A stretch of DNA of 19,014 nt, taken from positions 1 to 19,014 of the forward strand of contig WJLA01000019.1 in the NCBI GenBank assembly GCA_014728765.1. The letters are read 5' to 3'. Of the stretch, positions 6,920 through 14,101 are shown piece after piece. Under the pieces are notes generated by a model, which was not told the origin of the DNA, ran no database searches, and was given only the letters and a program-made list of their open reading frames with translations. Numbering within the stretch: position 1 is the stretch's first letter; the number at the start of each line of letters is the position of its first letter. The DNA comes from Candidatus Peregrinibacteria bacterium (GTDB lineage: Bacteria > Patescibacteriota > Gracilibacteria > UBA1369). Both the position numbers and the translations under genes were made by a program.

Positions 6920-7825
6920 CTATTTTTTTAATAAATTTAAAAATAATTGATCCATTCTGTTATTTTTGGGTCTTGCATCCATAATTTCCACATCATTCAG
7001 GCTCAATTCCTGAGCCAATGAGCTTAAACTGCCATTTATGCCTATTTCAACTTCCAAAGTCGAGTCATCAATCGGATTTAAATTATATTTGGAAATTTTT
7101 TCACAGTTTGGAACTCTGTTAACAGTCAAAACATATGTCTGACTTTCAACTGTATTCAATAGATTTCTGACACTATCATTTGCAATAATTTCTCCTTCTT
7201 TAATGATCGCCACATTTTTGCATAGCTGTTCAACCTCTTCAAGATAATGAGTAGTCAAAATTATTGTAGTACCATTCTTGTTTAAATCTTTGATATATTC
7301 CCAAGTTTCATATCTTAGCTCTACATCCACTCCTGCGGTAGGCTCATCCAAAAGCAGGAGCTTAGGTTCATGCATCAAAGCTCTTGCTATCATCAGCCTT
7401 CTTTTCATTCCCCCGGAAAGTGACATTGATTTGGCATTTCTCTTTTCCCACAATCCAAGTTGTTTCAAAACAATTTCAGCTCTTTCACCGGCTTTTGCCC
7501 AAGGAATACCAAAATATCCGGCTTGAGTGCACACTATGTCGAAGACCGTTTCAAAAATATTGAAATTAAATTCTTGCGGAACCACGCCAATCATTCTTTT
7601 TGCCTGATCCAATTCTTTGTCAATATCATGACCAAAAACATAAGCTTTTCCTGATGTCTTATTTAATACACTCGTCAAAATTCCTATTATTGTGGTTTTT
7701 CCGGCCCCATTAGCTCCAAGCAAAGCAAAAAAATCACCCTCTTCAACAACTAAATCAATTCCTTTCAAGGCCCAAGGACCATTTTTATACTTCTTCTTTA
7801 GGTTTTTTATCTCAATTGCGTTCAT
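6920..7825 (-). CDS. yadG: ABC exporter ATP-binding protein, YadG-like
   Basis: A 301-aa ATPase that powers export through the adjacent permease. Counting from ATG at 7825, all motifs are intact: Walker A GANGAGKTT (37-45), Q-loop Q84 in VPQEFNFN, signature LSGGMKRR (136-143), Walker B LLLLDEP with D160 and E161, and switch H193 in TTHYLEE. Beyond residue 210 is the extra C-terminal domain of this subfamily. It shares long identical runs with E. coli YadG as recalled (IARALMHEPKLL, DEPTAGVD, GTTIILTTHYLEE). The frame is open upstream to 7906, but that extension would place the start inside a terminator hairpin and lacks family similarity, so I chose MNAIEIKN at 7825. A promoter and a palindrome lie just upstream. 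Confidence 0.93.
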   Translation of the reverse strand: MNAIEIKNLKKKYKNGPWALKGIDLVVEEGDFFALLGANGAGKTTIIGILTSVLNKTSGKAYVFGHDIDKELDQAKRMIGVVPQEFNFNIFETVFDIVCTQAGYFGIPWAKAGERAEIVLKQLGLWEKRNAKSMSLSGGMKRRLMIARALMHEPKLLLLDEPTAGVDVELRYETWEYIKDLNKNGTTIILTTHYLEEVEQLCKNVAIIKEGEIIANDSVRNLLNTVESQTYVLTVNRVPNCEKISKYNLNPIDDSTLEVEIGINGSLSSLAQELSLNDVEIMDARPKNNRMDQLFLNLLKK

Positions 7826-7840
7826 TTGTATTTTAAAATA

Positions 7841-7855
7841 GTTAGAAATTCTAAC
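7841..7855. repeat. Perfect 15-bp palindrome, candidate operator of yadGH
   Basis: GTTAGAA-A-TTCTAAC has two perfect 7-bp arms around a single central base. It overlaps the predicted -10 hexamer and ends 16 bp before the yadG ATG, a position where a dimeric repressor would block transcription. No regulator gene is adjacent. As an RNA hairpin it could not form, since its loop would be one base. Confidence 0.5.
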
Positions 7856-7877
7856 CTTACCATAGCATTCTTCGCAA
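7848..7877 (-). promoter_or_regulatory. Predicted promoter of the yadGH operon
   Basis: On the minus strand TTGCGA (7877-7872) is separated by 18 nt from TAGAAT (7853-7848). The implied start is near 7841 and leaves a leader of about 16 nt before ATG at 7825, with no Shine-Dalgarno site. It lies just after the terminator at 7921-7890. Confidence 0.45.
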
Positions 7878-7889
7878 GATAAACTTGGG

Positions 7890-7921
7890 AAAAAATAGCC
7901 GCCCATTTCTATGGGCGGCTA
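7890..7921 (-). terminator. Strong rho-independent terminator after the two-TM gene
   Basis: TAGCCGCCCAT (7896-7906) and ATGGGCGGCTA (7911-7921) form a perfect 11-bp, GC-rich stem with a 4-nt loop. In the minus direction six T residues follow (7895-7890). The plus direction has no T-run, so it ends minus-strand transcription from the 7960-8445 gene and insulates yadGH. It is the only strong terminator in the window. Confidence 0.9.
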
Positions 7922-7959
7922 TAAGTCAAGCCGGTTCAACGCTCTTTTTAAAAATTTAG

Positions 7960-8445
7960 CTACTCCTTCCTAACCTCCTTTTTGAAAAATCCATGACGAA
8001 TTCGATTGTACGAATTCAAAATCATTGAAACTAGAGTAGAGAGCAAAACTCCCATCACCAGCATTCGAAAGATTCCAATTTCTTTGACCACTTTTTCAGT
8101 GTCAATTTTGGGCTTTTCCATTTCTTTTTCCTTATGGGGGATAGTGAATGTTTCTACCTCATATTCAACCAAAGTGGGAATATTTGGAGGCTTATCCAGA
8201 CCGGCCCGTTCAGTAAGAATATTGTTCAGGTATTCTTTGAGTTTCAAAGAATAAATTTGCCAATGCTGTTTTTCATTCCAAAGCTCTTCGCAACGATTTC
8301 GATACTTGTCCAATTTTCTTCTGAGCAGAGCGGCGTTTTCATGCTTCTTTTCAAAATAAAATTTTATTAGTTCAAAAAGAAGTAACATGGCCATCAGGAT
8401 TACCAGATGGCCTATGCGAAATTGTTCGAGGTCAAGTAGAGACAC
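7960..8445 (-). CDS. Hypothetical membrane protein: two TM helices flanking a coiled coil (161 aa)
   Basis: The 161-aa product has an N-terminal membrane helix (about 11-28), a charged coiled coil (31-80), a Pro-containing linker (84-118) and a second membrane helix (about 126-144) with a basic tail. I do not recognise the family. The start is GTG at 8445, fixed by a strong AAAGGAGG only 4 nt upstream, which is unlike every other gene in the window. By eye its codons are somewhat richer in C and G than those of its neighbours. It is monocistronic: it stops with TAG at 7960 and is followed by the strong terminator. No convincing promoter is seen: GATAAT about 50 bp upstream has a poor -35. The divergent neighbour is the RND operon, so shared regulation is possible but unproven. 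The odd translation signal and composition suggest a separate origin, such as a mobile or recently acquired gene. Confidence 0.75.
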   Translation of the reverse strand: MSLLDLEQFRIGHLVILMAMLLLFELIKFYFEKKHENAALLRRKLDKYRNRCEELWNEKQHWQIYSLKLKEYLNNILTERAGLDKPPNIPTLVEYEVETFTIPHKEKEMEKPKIDTEKVVKEIGIFRMLVMGVLLSTLVSMILNSYNRIRHGFFKKEVRKE

Positions 8446-8449
8446 CTAG

Positions 8450-8457
8450 CCTCCTTT
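8450..8457 (-). promoter_or_regulatory. Strong Shine-Dalgarno site for the GTG-started gene at 8445
   Basis: AAAGGAGG on the minus strand is an almost full anti-16S match, 4 nt from the GTG. It decides the start codon and is exceptional here, since the other genes have no comparable site. Confidence 0.8.
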
Positions 8458-8550
8458 CTCAAAGAGCAGTTCTGAACCAATCACAAATTATCCCCTTGAA
8501 ATTAAATAAAAATAAAAAACACAAAATTAATTAAAAAATAAAAAATACGT

Positions 8551-8579
8551 TTGACAAGTAAGTGAGATATTCTTATTAT
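8551..8579 (+). promoter_or_regulatory. Near-consensus sigma-70 promoter of the RND efflux operon
   Basis: TTGACA (8551-8556) and TATTAT (8574-8579) are spaced by exactly 17 nt, the best promoter in the window. Transcription should start near 8586, leaving a leader of about 17 nt with no Shine-Dalgarno site. The divergent gap 8446-8602 otherwise holds an A/T-rich stretch (about 8490-8550) and no open frame. I see no clear operator palindrome. Confidence 0.75.
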
Positions 8580-8602
8580 CCCTTCTCATTAAATTAAATT
8601 AC

Positions 8603-10258
8603 ATGAAATTTCTTAGATATCTTCTTTATTTCATAATAATTGCCGGAATTATTGCTGCCGGAATAGCTTTTTTTACAAGCAACAACGGAGTTGAAACAAA
8701 TGAAAATGAACAAAATCAAGTGCAAGCGGATGAGCGGCCCGTAAAAGTTACAACTGTTACACCTGAGCAAGTTGAAAAGTTTTATATTGATGCACTGGGA
8801 ACCGTACAATCTAAGATACAAGCTGAAATTATGCCTTCCACAAGTGGTATAGTCAGTGAAATTTTGATTAGTCCCGGGCAGCAAGTGAATGAAGGACAAA
8901 TATTGTTTAGATTAAAAGGAAACAACAATACAAGTCATCCTTCTGAAAGGCAATTACAAATTGCGCTGGAAAATTTGAATCAAGCTCAAATTAATTATGA
9001 TTCTACAGTAGCCAACAATCAAGTGGCGGCACAAGTATCAGAATTGGAATTGCAAAGTGCGATTAATCAAGCCGAAGCGGCATCACTCAATGTTCAACAG
9101 ATTAATCAAAATATACAAGGAGTCAGAGACACTATACAAATTTTAAATGACAGCTTGGAAAATACTATAGAAAAAAATACTACAACTTTGGCCAAATCAA
9201 GATCCGACATCGATGATTTGATTATTCAAATCAATGAATTGCAAGATCAAAAAAGAGGCATTTTGATTGATATTGATGAGCTGGATGACGAATTTGATGA
9301 TACGGAAAATCCTGAAAAACAAGCAATGCTAAACCAAGCAATTCAGTCCAAGCAAGAACAAATTCAGTCACTGAATTCAACTTTGGATGAATTATACAAA
9401 AATATTGAAAATGCAAGGTTTGGTTATGAAACCACATTGGATAATTTAAAAATCGGAGATAATCAATTAATTTCACAAATTCAACAACAAGAAAACCAAT
9501 TGGAAGTTTTGGAATTGAACAGACTATCTACAATCGAAAGTTTGGGTTTGGAAGAAAACACAACAAATGCTTTGGAGTTGGCAAAACAAGGTTATCAAAC
9601 AAAGCAAATCCAAAGGAAAACTTCTTTGGCTCAAGCGGAATCACAGCTTGAAATTGCTAAAATGAATTATCAAACCGCTCAAGATAATGCTGACAGCTTG
9701 CTGGTCAAAGCAACAACATCTGGCATTATAGGTAATGTTAATGTGGAGACTGGTGATAGTGTTTCACCTCAAAATGTTATGGCTGAAATAATCAGTGCCA
9801 AAAGTTTCCAATTGGAGGTGGGCGTAGATATTCAAGCAGCTGAAGGTATAATACCGGGAAGCACGGCTGAAATTGCAATTGCCGATAGATCGGTTGAAGC
9901 TCCAATTTTAAGCGTTTCTCCAATTGCCGACAAACAAACCAAACTTGTAAATGTAATCATAGATCTTCCTCCTGTTTTCTTTAGGAATAATCAAACTATG
10001 GAAGTCCGTTTGCCTATCAGATCTGATATTACATCCGAGGCATTTTTTATTCCTCTTGATGCGGTCACAATTGGGACTGAAGAATCAAGCGTCTTTGTAA
10101 GAGAAGGATCAGTAGCCAAAAGAGTAGTAGTTGAACTGGGCGAGGTTTATGGTGATCAAGTCGAGATTTTAAGTGGCTTGACTGCCGAACGGGAAATCAT
10201 AGTTAGAAACGCAAAATATCTTACAGATGGTCAAGCAATAGAAATAAGCAAAAATTAA
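8603..10258 (+). CDS. RND efflux periplasmic adaptor / membrane fusion protein with a very long coiled coil
   Basis: This 551-aa HlyD/AcrA-family adaptor links an RND pump to downstream envelope parts. Residues 5-25 form an N-terminal membrane anchor, with no lipobox cysteine. The two halves of the lipoyl domain are at about 74-107 (STSGIVSEILISPGQQVNEG) and 364-396 (ATTSGIIGNVNVETGDSVS). Between them residues ~113-360 are rich in Gln, Asn, Leu and Glu and predicted to be coiled coil. That is a hairpin of roughly 250 residues, against well under 100 in AcrA. A beta-barrel (about 397-470) and membrane-proximal domain (471-551) follow. The stop at 10258 lies 2 bp before the pump gene, so they form one operon. 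There is no TolC-like gene nearby. In a cell without an outer membrane the long hairpin might cross the cell wall or S-layer instead, which is inference. Confidence 0.9.
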   Translation: MKFLRYLLYFIIIAGIIAAGIAFFTSNNGVETNENEQNQVQADERPVKVTTVTPEQVEKFYIDALGTVQSKIQAEIMPSTSGIVSEILISPGQQVNEGQILFRLKGNNNTSHPSERQLQIALENLNQAQINYDSTVANNQVAAQVSELELQSAINQAEAASLNVQQINQNIQGVRDTIQILNDSLENTIEKNTTTLAKSRSDIDDLIIQINELQDQKRGILIDIDELDDEFDDTENPEKQAMLNQAIQSKQEQIQSLNSTLDELYKNIENARFGYETTLDNLKIGDNQLISQIQQQENQLEVLELNRLSTIESLGLEENTTNALELAKQGYQTKQIQRKTSLAQAESQLEIAKMNYQTAQDNADSLLVKATTSGIIGNVNVETGDSVSPQNVMAEIISAKSFQLEVGVDIQAAEGIIPGSTAEIAIADRSVEAPILSVSPIADKQTKLVNVIIDLPPVFFRNNQTMEVRLPIRSDITSEAFFIPLDAVTIGTEESSVFVREGSVAKRVVVELGEVYGDQVEILSGLTAEREIIVRNAKYLTDGQAIEISKN

Positions 10259-10260
10259 TC

Positions 10261-13200
10261 ATGAATCAAAATCCTCAAAAAAAGCAGGAACAATCATCTG
10301 ATTCATTATATTTGAATCAATTAAAGTTCACTAAGAAAGAAAGACAAACTTTCATGAACTATTTTATCAATCATTTCCGAGTGGTTATTCTTGTCATTAT
10401 TTCTGTTTTTGTCTGGGGAATATTTTCTTTTTTACAACTACCGCTAGAATCTAATCCTGAAGTGGAAATTCCTTTTGGAATAGTGACTGTATCATTGCCC
10501 GGAGCTTCTCCATCAGATGTTGAAGAATTGATTATCAAAGAGATAGAAGATGAAATAGTTAATATAGAAGGAGTAAAAACAGTAAGTTCAAGTGCTTTAA
10601 ATTCTTTTGCATCAATCACTGTCGAATTTCAAGCAAATGAAGACTTGGATGATGCGATCAGAAGACTTCGAGATACAGTTGATTCTGCTAGCGGAGGCTT
10701 GCCTGATCAAGCCAATGATCCGATAGTCAGCGAGGTATCTTTTTCCAGTAGTCCAATTTGGACAATGGTTATTACGGGACCTTACGACAACTTTACCCTT
10801 CGTGAATATGCGGAATTGGTTCAAGATGAATTATTAAAATTACCTGGCACTAGTGAAGTCCTTATCAGTGGTGGTGACCGTGAAGAAATTAGAATTTCCA
10901 TTAACCCCAATAAATTGACTACTTATGGGGTGACTACTGATCAAGTTTTAAATGCTATCAGAAGCAATGATGTCAATTTGCCATTGGGAACGGTTGATAT
11001 TTCCAATTTTGAATATTCTCTTAGCATTGAAAATGACTATCAAAACGTTCAAGACATTCGAAGGTTACCGATCAAAAGCACAGAGGATCAGATTATCAGA
11101 GTTCAAGATGTTGCTTCCGTAGTCGAAAGAGCAACAGAAAACCAAGTAATAAACAGATTTTCAGTAGAGGGAAATCCACCTGAAAATGCAATTACAATTA
11201 ACCTTGTCAAAAAAACAGGAGCTTCAATAATTGATTTGATAGATTCGGGAAAAGCTGCAATTGAAGAGTTGAAACAAAGTGAATTACCTTCAAATATTAA
11301 AATCGAAACCACTCTGGATGAGGCCGATTTCATTCGAGATGACTATTTTGGTTTAAGAAGAGATGCCTTGATAACCATAGCCTTGGTAACCATTGTGCTT
11401 TTTCTTTTTGTGGGACTAAAAGAAGCTTTGGTGGCAGGTTTATCAATCCCGATAGTGTTTGCGGCCACATTCGGCTTGATGTATGCAGCAGGACTAACCA
11501 TCAATTTTCTGTCATTATTTTCTTTGATTTTAGCATTAGGCCTTTTGGTGGATGACGCAATCGTTGTTGTTCAAGCTACAAAGCAATATTTAAGAACAGG
11601 AAGATTTACGCCCGAGCAAGCTGTTTTATTGGTTTTCAGAGATTTTAAATTTTTAATTTTAACAACTTCTCTTACCACAATATTTGCTTTTGTTCCCCTT
11701 CTATTAGCCACAGGAATCATTGGGGAATTTATAAAATCGATTCCACTTACCGTTACAATGACTTTGATTTCCTCAACTTTAACGGCAATTTTTATCAATC
11801 ATCCTATGGCGGCATTTTTTGAAAGAACCAGATTTACTTTGGGTTATTTTAAAACAATAGTCGGTTTATTTATCTTGGCATTTTTAATCGTATTGATTTC
11901 CGCATTATCTTCTCCCGGCTTAATTCCGTTAATTGCACTTTTCATACTGGGATTTATCATTTTTTCTCTATTATTCTGGTATCGAAAGTCTCTTAAAGAT
12001 AAATTGCTTAACAATGAGCAATTAATGCTGGAAGAAACTGCCAGCAACGCCAAAATTAAAGCCAGAATCAGACAAAAATACTTAAGTCCTGAGTCTCAAA
12101 AATCTGCATGGAGTAAATGGACGCAAGGTGTGGTTAAGCTGGACAACATATTGCCATATTATGAAAAAGTTTTAAGAAAAATATTAAATTCCCGCTTTGT
12201 AACAGCTTTTGTATTGATTTTTACATCGTTAATTTTCGCCGGAGCGCTTTATCTTCCTGCGTCAGGTATTCTTAAATCGGAATTTATACCACCGGCAGAT
12301 TATGAAATTATGTTTGTAAACATAGAAGGACCACCTGGCATGATCCTGCAAGAAACGGAAAAAGTTGTTACTGAGGTTGAAGAAGTATTGCTTGATGAGC
12401 CAAATATTAAAACATATTCAGTAGTGATCGGCTCTTCGGGAGTTAATCTTTCTGATGGAACAGGGGGTGGAGGTAGTTCAAACGCGGGACAAACCAATCG
12501 CGCGCAATTTTCCATTAACCTTTATCCTGAGTCAGAAAGACCAAACCCCATCAAGTCATATAACTATGCACCACAACTCAGAAACAAATTGGCAGATATT
12601 GACGGCGCTGAAATAGAAGTGGTCGAAATTTCGGGAGGACCACCGACCGGAGCGGATTTTTCAGTTAGTTTCCTTGGTGATGATCTTTTGGAATTGGAAA
12701 GAATAGCCAATAATTTCAAAGCTAAGATTTCTGAAATTGAAGGAACAGTAAACGAAAATATTTCACTTACACTGACTCCAGGTGAATTTACTTTTAAGCT
12801 GAAGCCGGAACAACTTCAAATACACGGAATTACCGCGCAACAAGTGGCATCAACGCTTCGAACCGCAATTTCCAGCAGTGAAATAACTTCTTTATTAAGA
12901 AATGAAGACGAAATTGACATAGTGGCCGAGTTTTCTGATCAATCAATTAATTCTGTCGATGCATTAAGAAACTTGAAATTGATCAACAACCTTGGTCAAC
13001 CAATCACTATTGGAGATGTTGCCGACATCGAAATTGGTTCTTCCATCCAAACAATACGCAGACAGGACGAAAGAAGAGTGATTACTCTTTCGGCAGGAGT
13101 CGAATCACCCACGTTACCTGGTGAAGTTTATCAAGAATTTCAGTCCATGTTGGATGAAAACCCACTTCCTGAGGGATATGAAGTAAGTGTAGGTGGTCAA

Positions 13201-13755
13201 CAAGAGTCCAATCAGGAGTCGATTTTATCAATTCTTAGAGCTATGATAGTAGCTTTCATATTGATTGTTTCGACTATGGTTATTCAGTTTAATTCATTTA
13301 GAAGAGCTGTTTTGGTACTTGCCACAATTCCTCTTGCTATGACAGGTGTATTTTATGGGCTGACAATAGCCGGATTCACTCTTTCTTTCCCTGCATTAAT
13401 CGGAATTTTAGCTCTATTTGGAATAGTCGTTAAAAACGCAATTATTTTGATTGAAAAAATCAGGCAGAATGAAAAAGTGGGTATCAAGTTTCAAGAATCC
13501 ATTATTGACGCTTCCAAATCTCGTCTTGAGGCGATTTTCTTGACTTCAGCCTCAACCATTATCGGTATGATTCCAATCACTTTAAACAATGAAACCTGGG
13601 AAGGTCTTGGTGCTTCATTAGTGTTCGGATTATCCAGTTCAACTTTGTTAACATTGCTGGTTATTCCAACTCTATACAATTTGCTCTTCAAAAAAAGTGA
13701 TGCTAAAGAACAAAAGATCAGAAAGCTTAAAGAAAAAGCTTTAAAAAGGGCATAA
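10261..13755 (+). CDS. RND (HAE1/AcrB-type) efflux pump permease with two extra membrane helices
   Basis: A 1164-aa proton-driven exporter of hydrophobic or amphiphilic compounds. The core is complete: TM1 near residues 40-58, first large extracytoplasmic domain (about 60-365), TM2-6, second extracytoplasmic domain (about 667-985) and the C-terminal helix bundle. The proton-relay residues are present: D431-D432 in GLLVDDAIVVVQ (AcrB D407/D408) and K1058 in VVKNAIILIE (AcrB K940). A Gln replaces the usual Glu after VVV. Unusual is a segment of about 125 residues between TM6 and TM7 (521-645). It contains two further hydrophobic helices (533-574) and a basic cytoplasmic stretch, where AcrB has a much shorter connection. 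A Gly-rich loop (GTGGGGSSN) sits in the second outer domain. The first 31 residues are a hydrophilic extension before the conserved start, so a start at 10354 is possible. The gene follows the adaptor by 2 bp. Confidence 0.93.
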   Translation: MNQNPQKKQEQSSDSLYLNQLKFTKKERQTFMNYFINHFRVVILVIISVFVWGIFSFLQLPLESNPEVEIPFGIVTVSLPGASPSDVEELIIKEIEDEIVNIEGVKTVSSSALNSFASITVEFQANEDLDDAIRRLRDTVDSASGGLPDQANDPIVSEVSFSSSPIWTMVITGPYDNFTLREYAELVQDELLKLPGTSEVLISGGDREEIRISINPNKLTTYGVTTDQVLNAIRSNDVNLPLGTVDISNFEYSLSIENDYQNVQDIRRLPIKSTEDQIIRVQDVASVVERATENQVINRFSVEGNPPENAITINLVKKTGASIIDLIDSGKAAIEELKQSELPSNIKIETTLDEADFIRDDYFGLRRDALITIALVTIVLFLFVGLKEALVAGLSIPIVFAATFGLMYAAGLTINFLSLFSLILALGLLVDDAIVVVQATKQYLRTGRFTPEQAVLLVFRDFKFLILTTSLTTIFAFVPLLLATGIIGEFIKSIPLTVTMTLISSTLTAIFINHPMAAFFERTRFTLGYFKTIVGLFILAFLIVLISALSSPGLIPLIALFILGFIIFSLLFWYRKSLKDKLLNNEQLMLEETASNAKIKARIRQKYLSPESQKSAWSKWTQGVVKLDNILPYYEKVLRKILNSRFVTAFVLIFTSLIFAGALYLPASGILKSEFIPPADYEIMFVNIEGPPGMILQETEKVVTEVEEVLLDEPNIKTYSVVIGSSGVNLSDGTGGGGSSNAGQTNRAQFSINLYPESERPNPIKSYNYAPQLRNKLADIDGAEIEVVEISGGPPTGADFSVSFLGDDLLELERIANNFKAKISEIEGTVNENISLTLTPGEFTFKLKPEQLQIHGITAQQVASTLRTAISSSEITSLLRNEDEIDIVAEFSDQSINSVDALRNLKLINNLGQPITIGDVADIEIGSSIQTIRRQDERRVITLSAGVESPTLPGEVYQEFQSMLDENPLPEGYEVSVGGQQESNQESILSILRAMIVAFILIVSTMVIQFNSFRRAVLVLATIPLAMTGVFYGLTIAGFTLSFPALIGILALFGIVVKNAIILIEKIRQNEKVGIKFQESIIDASKSRLEAIFLTSASTIIGMIPITLNNETWEGLGASLVFGLSSSTLLTLLVIPTLYNLLFKKSDAKEQKIRKLKEKALKRA

Positions 13756-13768
13756 AAGATGGTACAAT
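13740..13768 (+). promoter_or_regulatory. Predicted promoter of the 88-aa gene
   Basis: TTTAAA (13740-13745) and TACAAT (13763-13768) are separated by 17 nt. The promoter overlaps the last codons of the RND pump. Transcription would start near 13775, downstream of the ATG at 13759, which favours the start at 13789. Confidence 0.5.
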
Positions 13769-13788
13769 GCATAAATATTATACATTTT

Positions 13789-14055
13789 ATGCAAAACAAA
13801 TATTCCTTGGAAAATCTGAAAAAATTGATGGCCAAATCAGAAAGCTATCAAGAATTGTCTGATGAAATAAAATCTTCAGTTGAAAAGCAGATCAAAAACA
13901 ATAATAAACCGGTTTTGATGTATATTTATTATCAACTTTTGGATGAGGAAAACAAAAACAATGCAAACCTTGAGGAATTATCAAAAAAGATAACAACAGC
14001 CAATCAAAATAATTTTAATGATCTTCAACAAGGAATAAAAAAGCAGCTCTTTTAA
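13789..14055 (+). CDS. Small helical hypothetical protein (88 aa)
   Basis: An 88-aa soluble and probably all-helical protein that I do not recognise. It has alternating charged and Leu/Ile positions (SLENLKKLMAKSESYQELSD), a central aliphatic/aromatic helix (VLMYIYYQLLDEE) and a Lys/Gln/Asn-rich tail. The frame is open from ATG at 13759, four bases after the pump stop, but those ten extra residues precede the predicted transcription start, so I chose ATG at 13789 (MQNKYSLENL). Its stop codon TAA overlaps the -35 element of the next gene. If the upstream start were used instead, it would be the third gene of the RND operon. Its style resembles the 110-aa protein at 1532-1864, but I cannot show homology. 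Confidence 0.65.
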   Translation: MQNKYSLENLKKLMAKSESYQELSDEIKSSVEKQIKNNNKPVLMYIYYQLLDEENKNNANLEELSKKITTANQNNFNDLQQGIKKQLF

Positions 14056-14078
14056 AAAGCCCTAAAATTTGCTATAAT
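14051..14078 (+). promoter_or_regulatory. Extended -10 promoter of the 1285-aa gene
   Basis: TGCTATAAT (14070-14078) is a consensus -10 with the extended TGn element. TTTAAA at 14051-14056 is a weak -35 at 16-nt spacing. The start near 14085 gives a leader of about 17 nt. No Shine-Dalgarno site precedes ATG at 14102. Confidence 0.65.
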
Positions 14079-14101
14079 TACCAGATATAGCTTTATTCAA
14101 C

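Noticed and set aside
7826..7906. A 27-residue N-terminal extension of the yadG frame starting at 7906
   Set aside because: The start would lie inside the terminator stem and upstream of the predicted promoter, and the extension has no family similarity.
8594..8899. Minus-strand open frame of 101 codons overlapping the adaptor start
   Set aside because: It is antisense to the adaptor's membrane anchor and lipoyl domain.
13491..13835. Minus-strand open frame of 114 codons across the end of the RND pump gene
   Set aside because: It is antisense to conserved TM segments of the pump and to a predicted promoter, and shows no recognisable motif.
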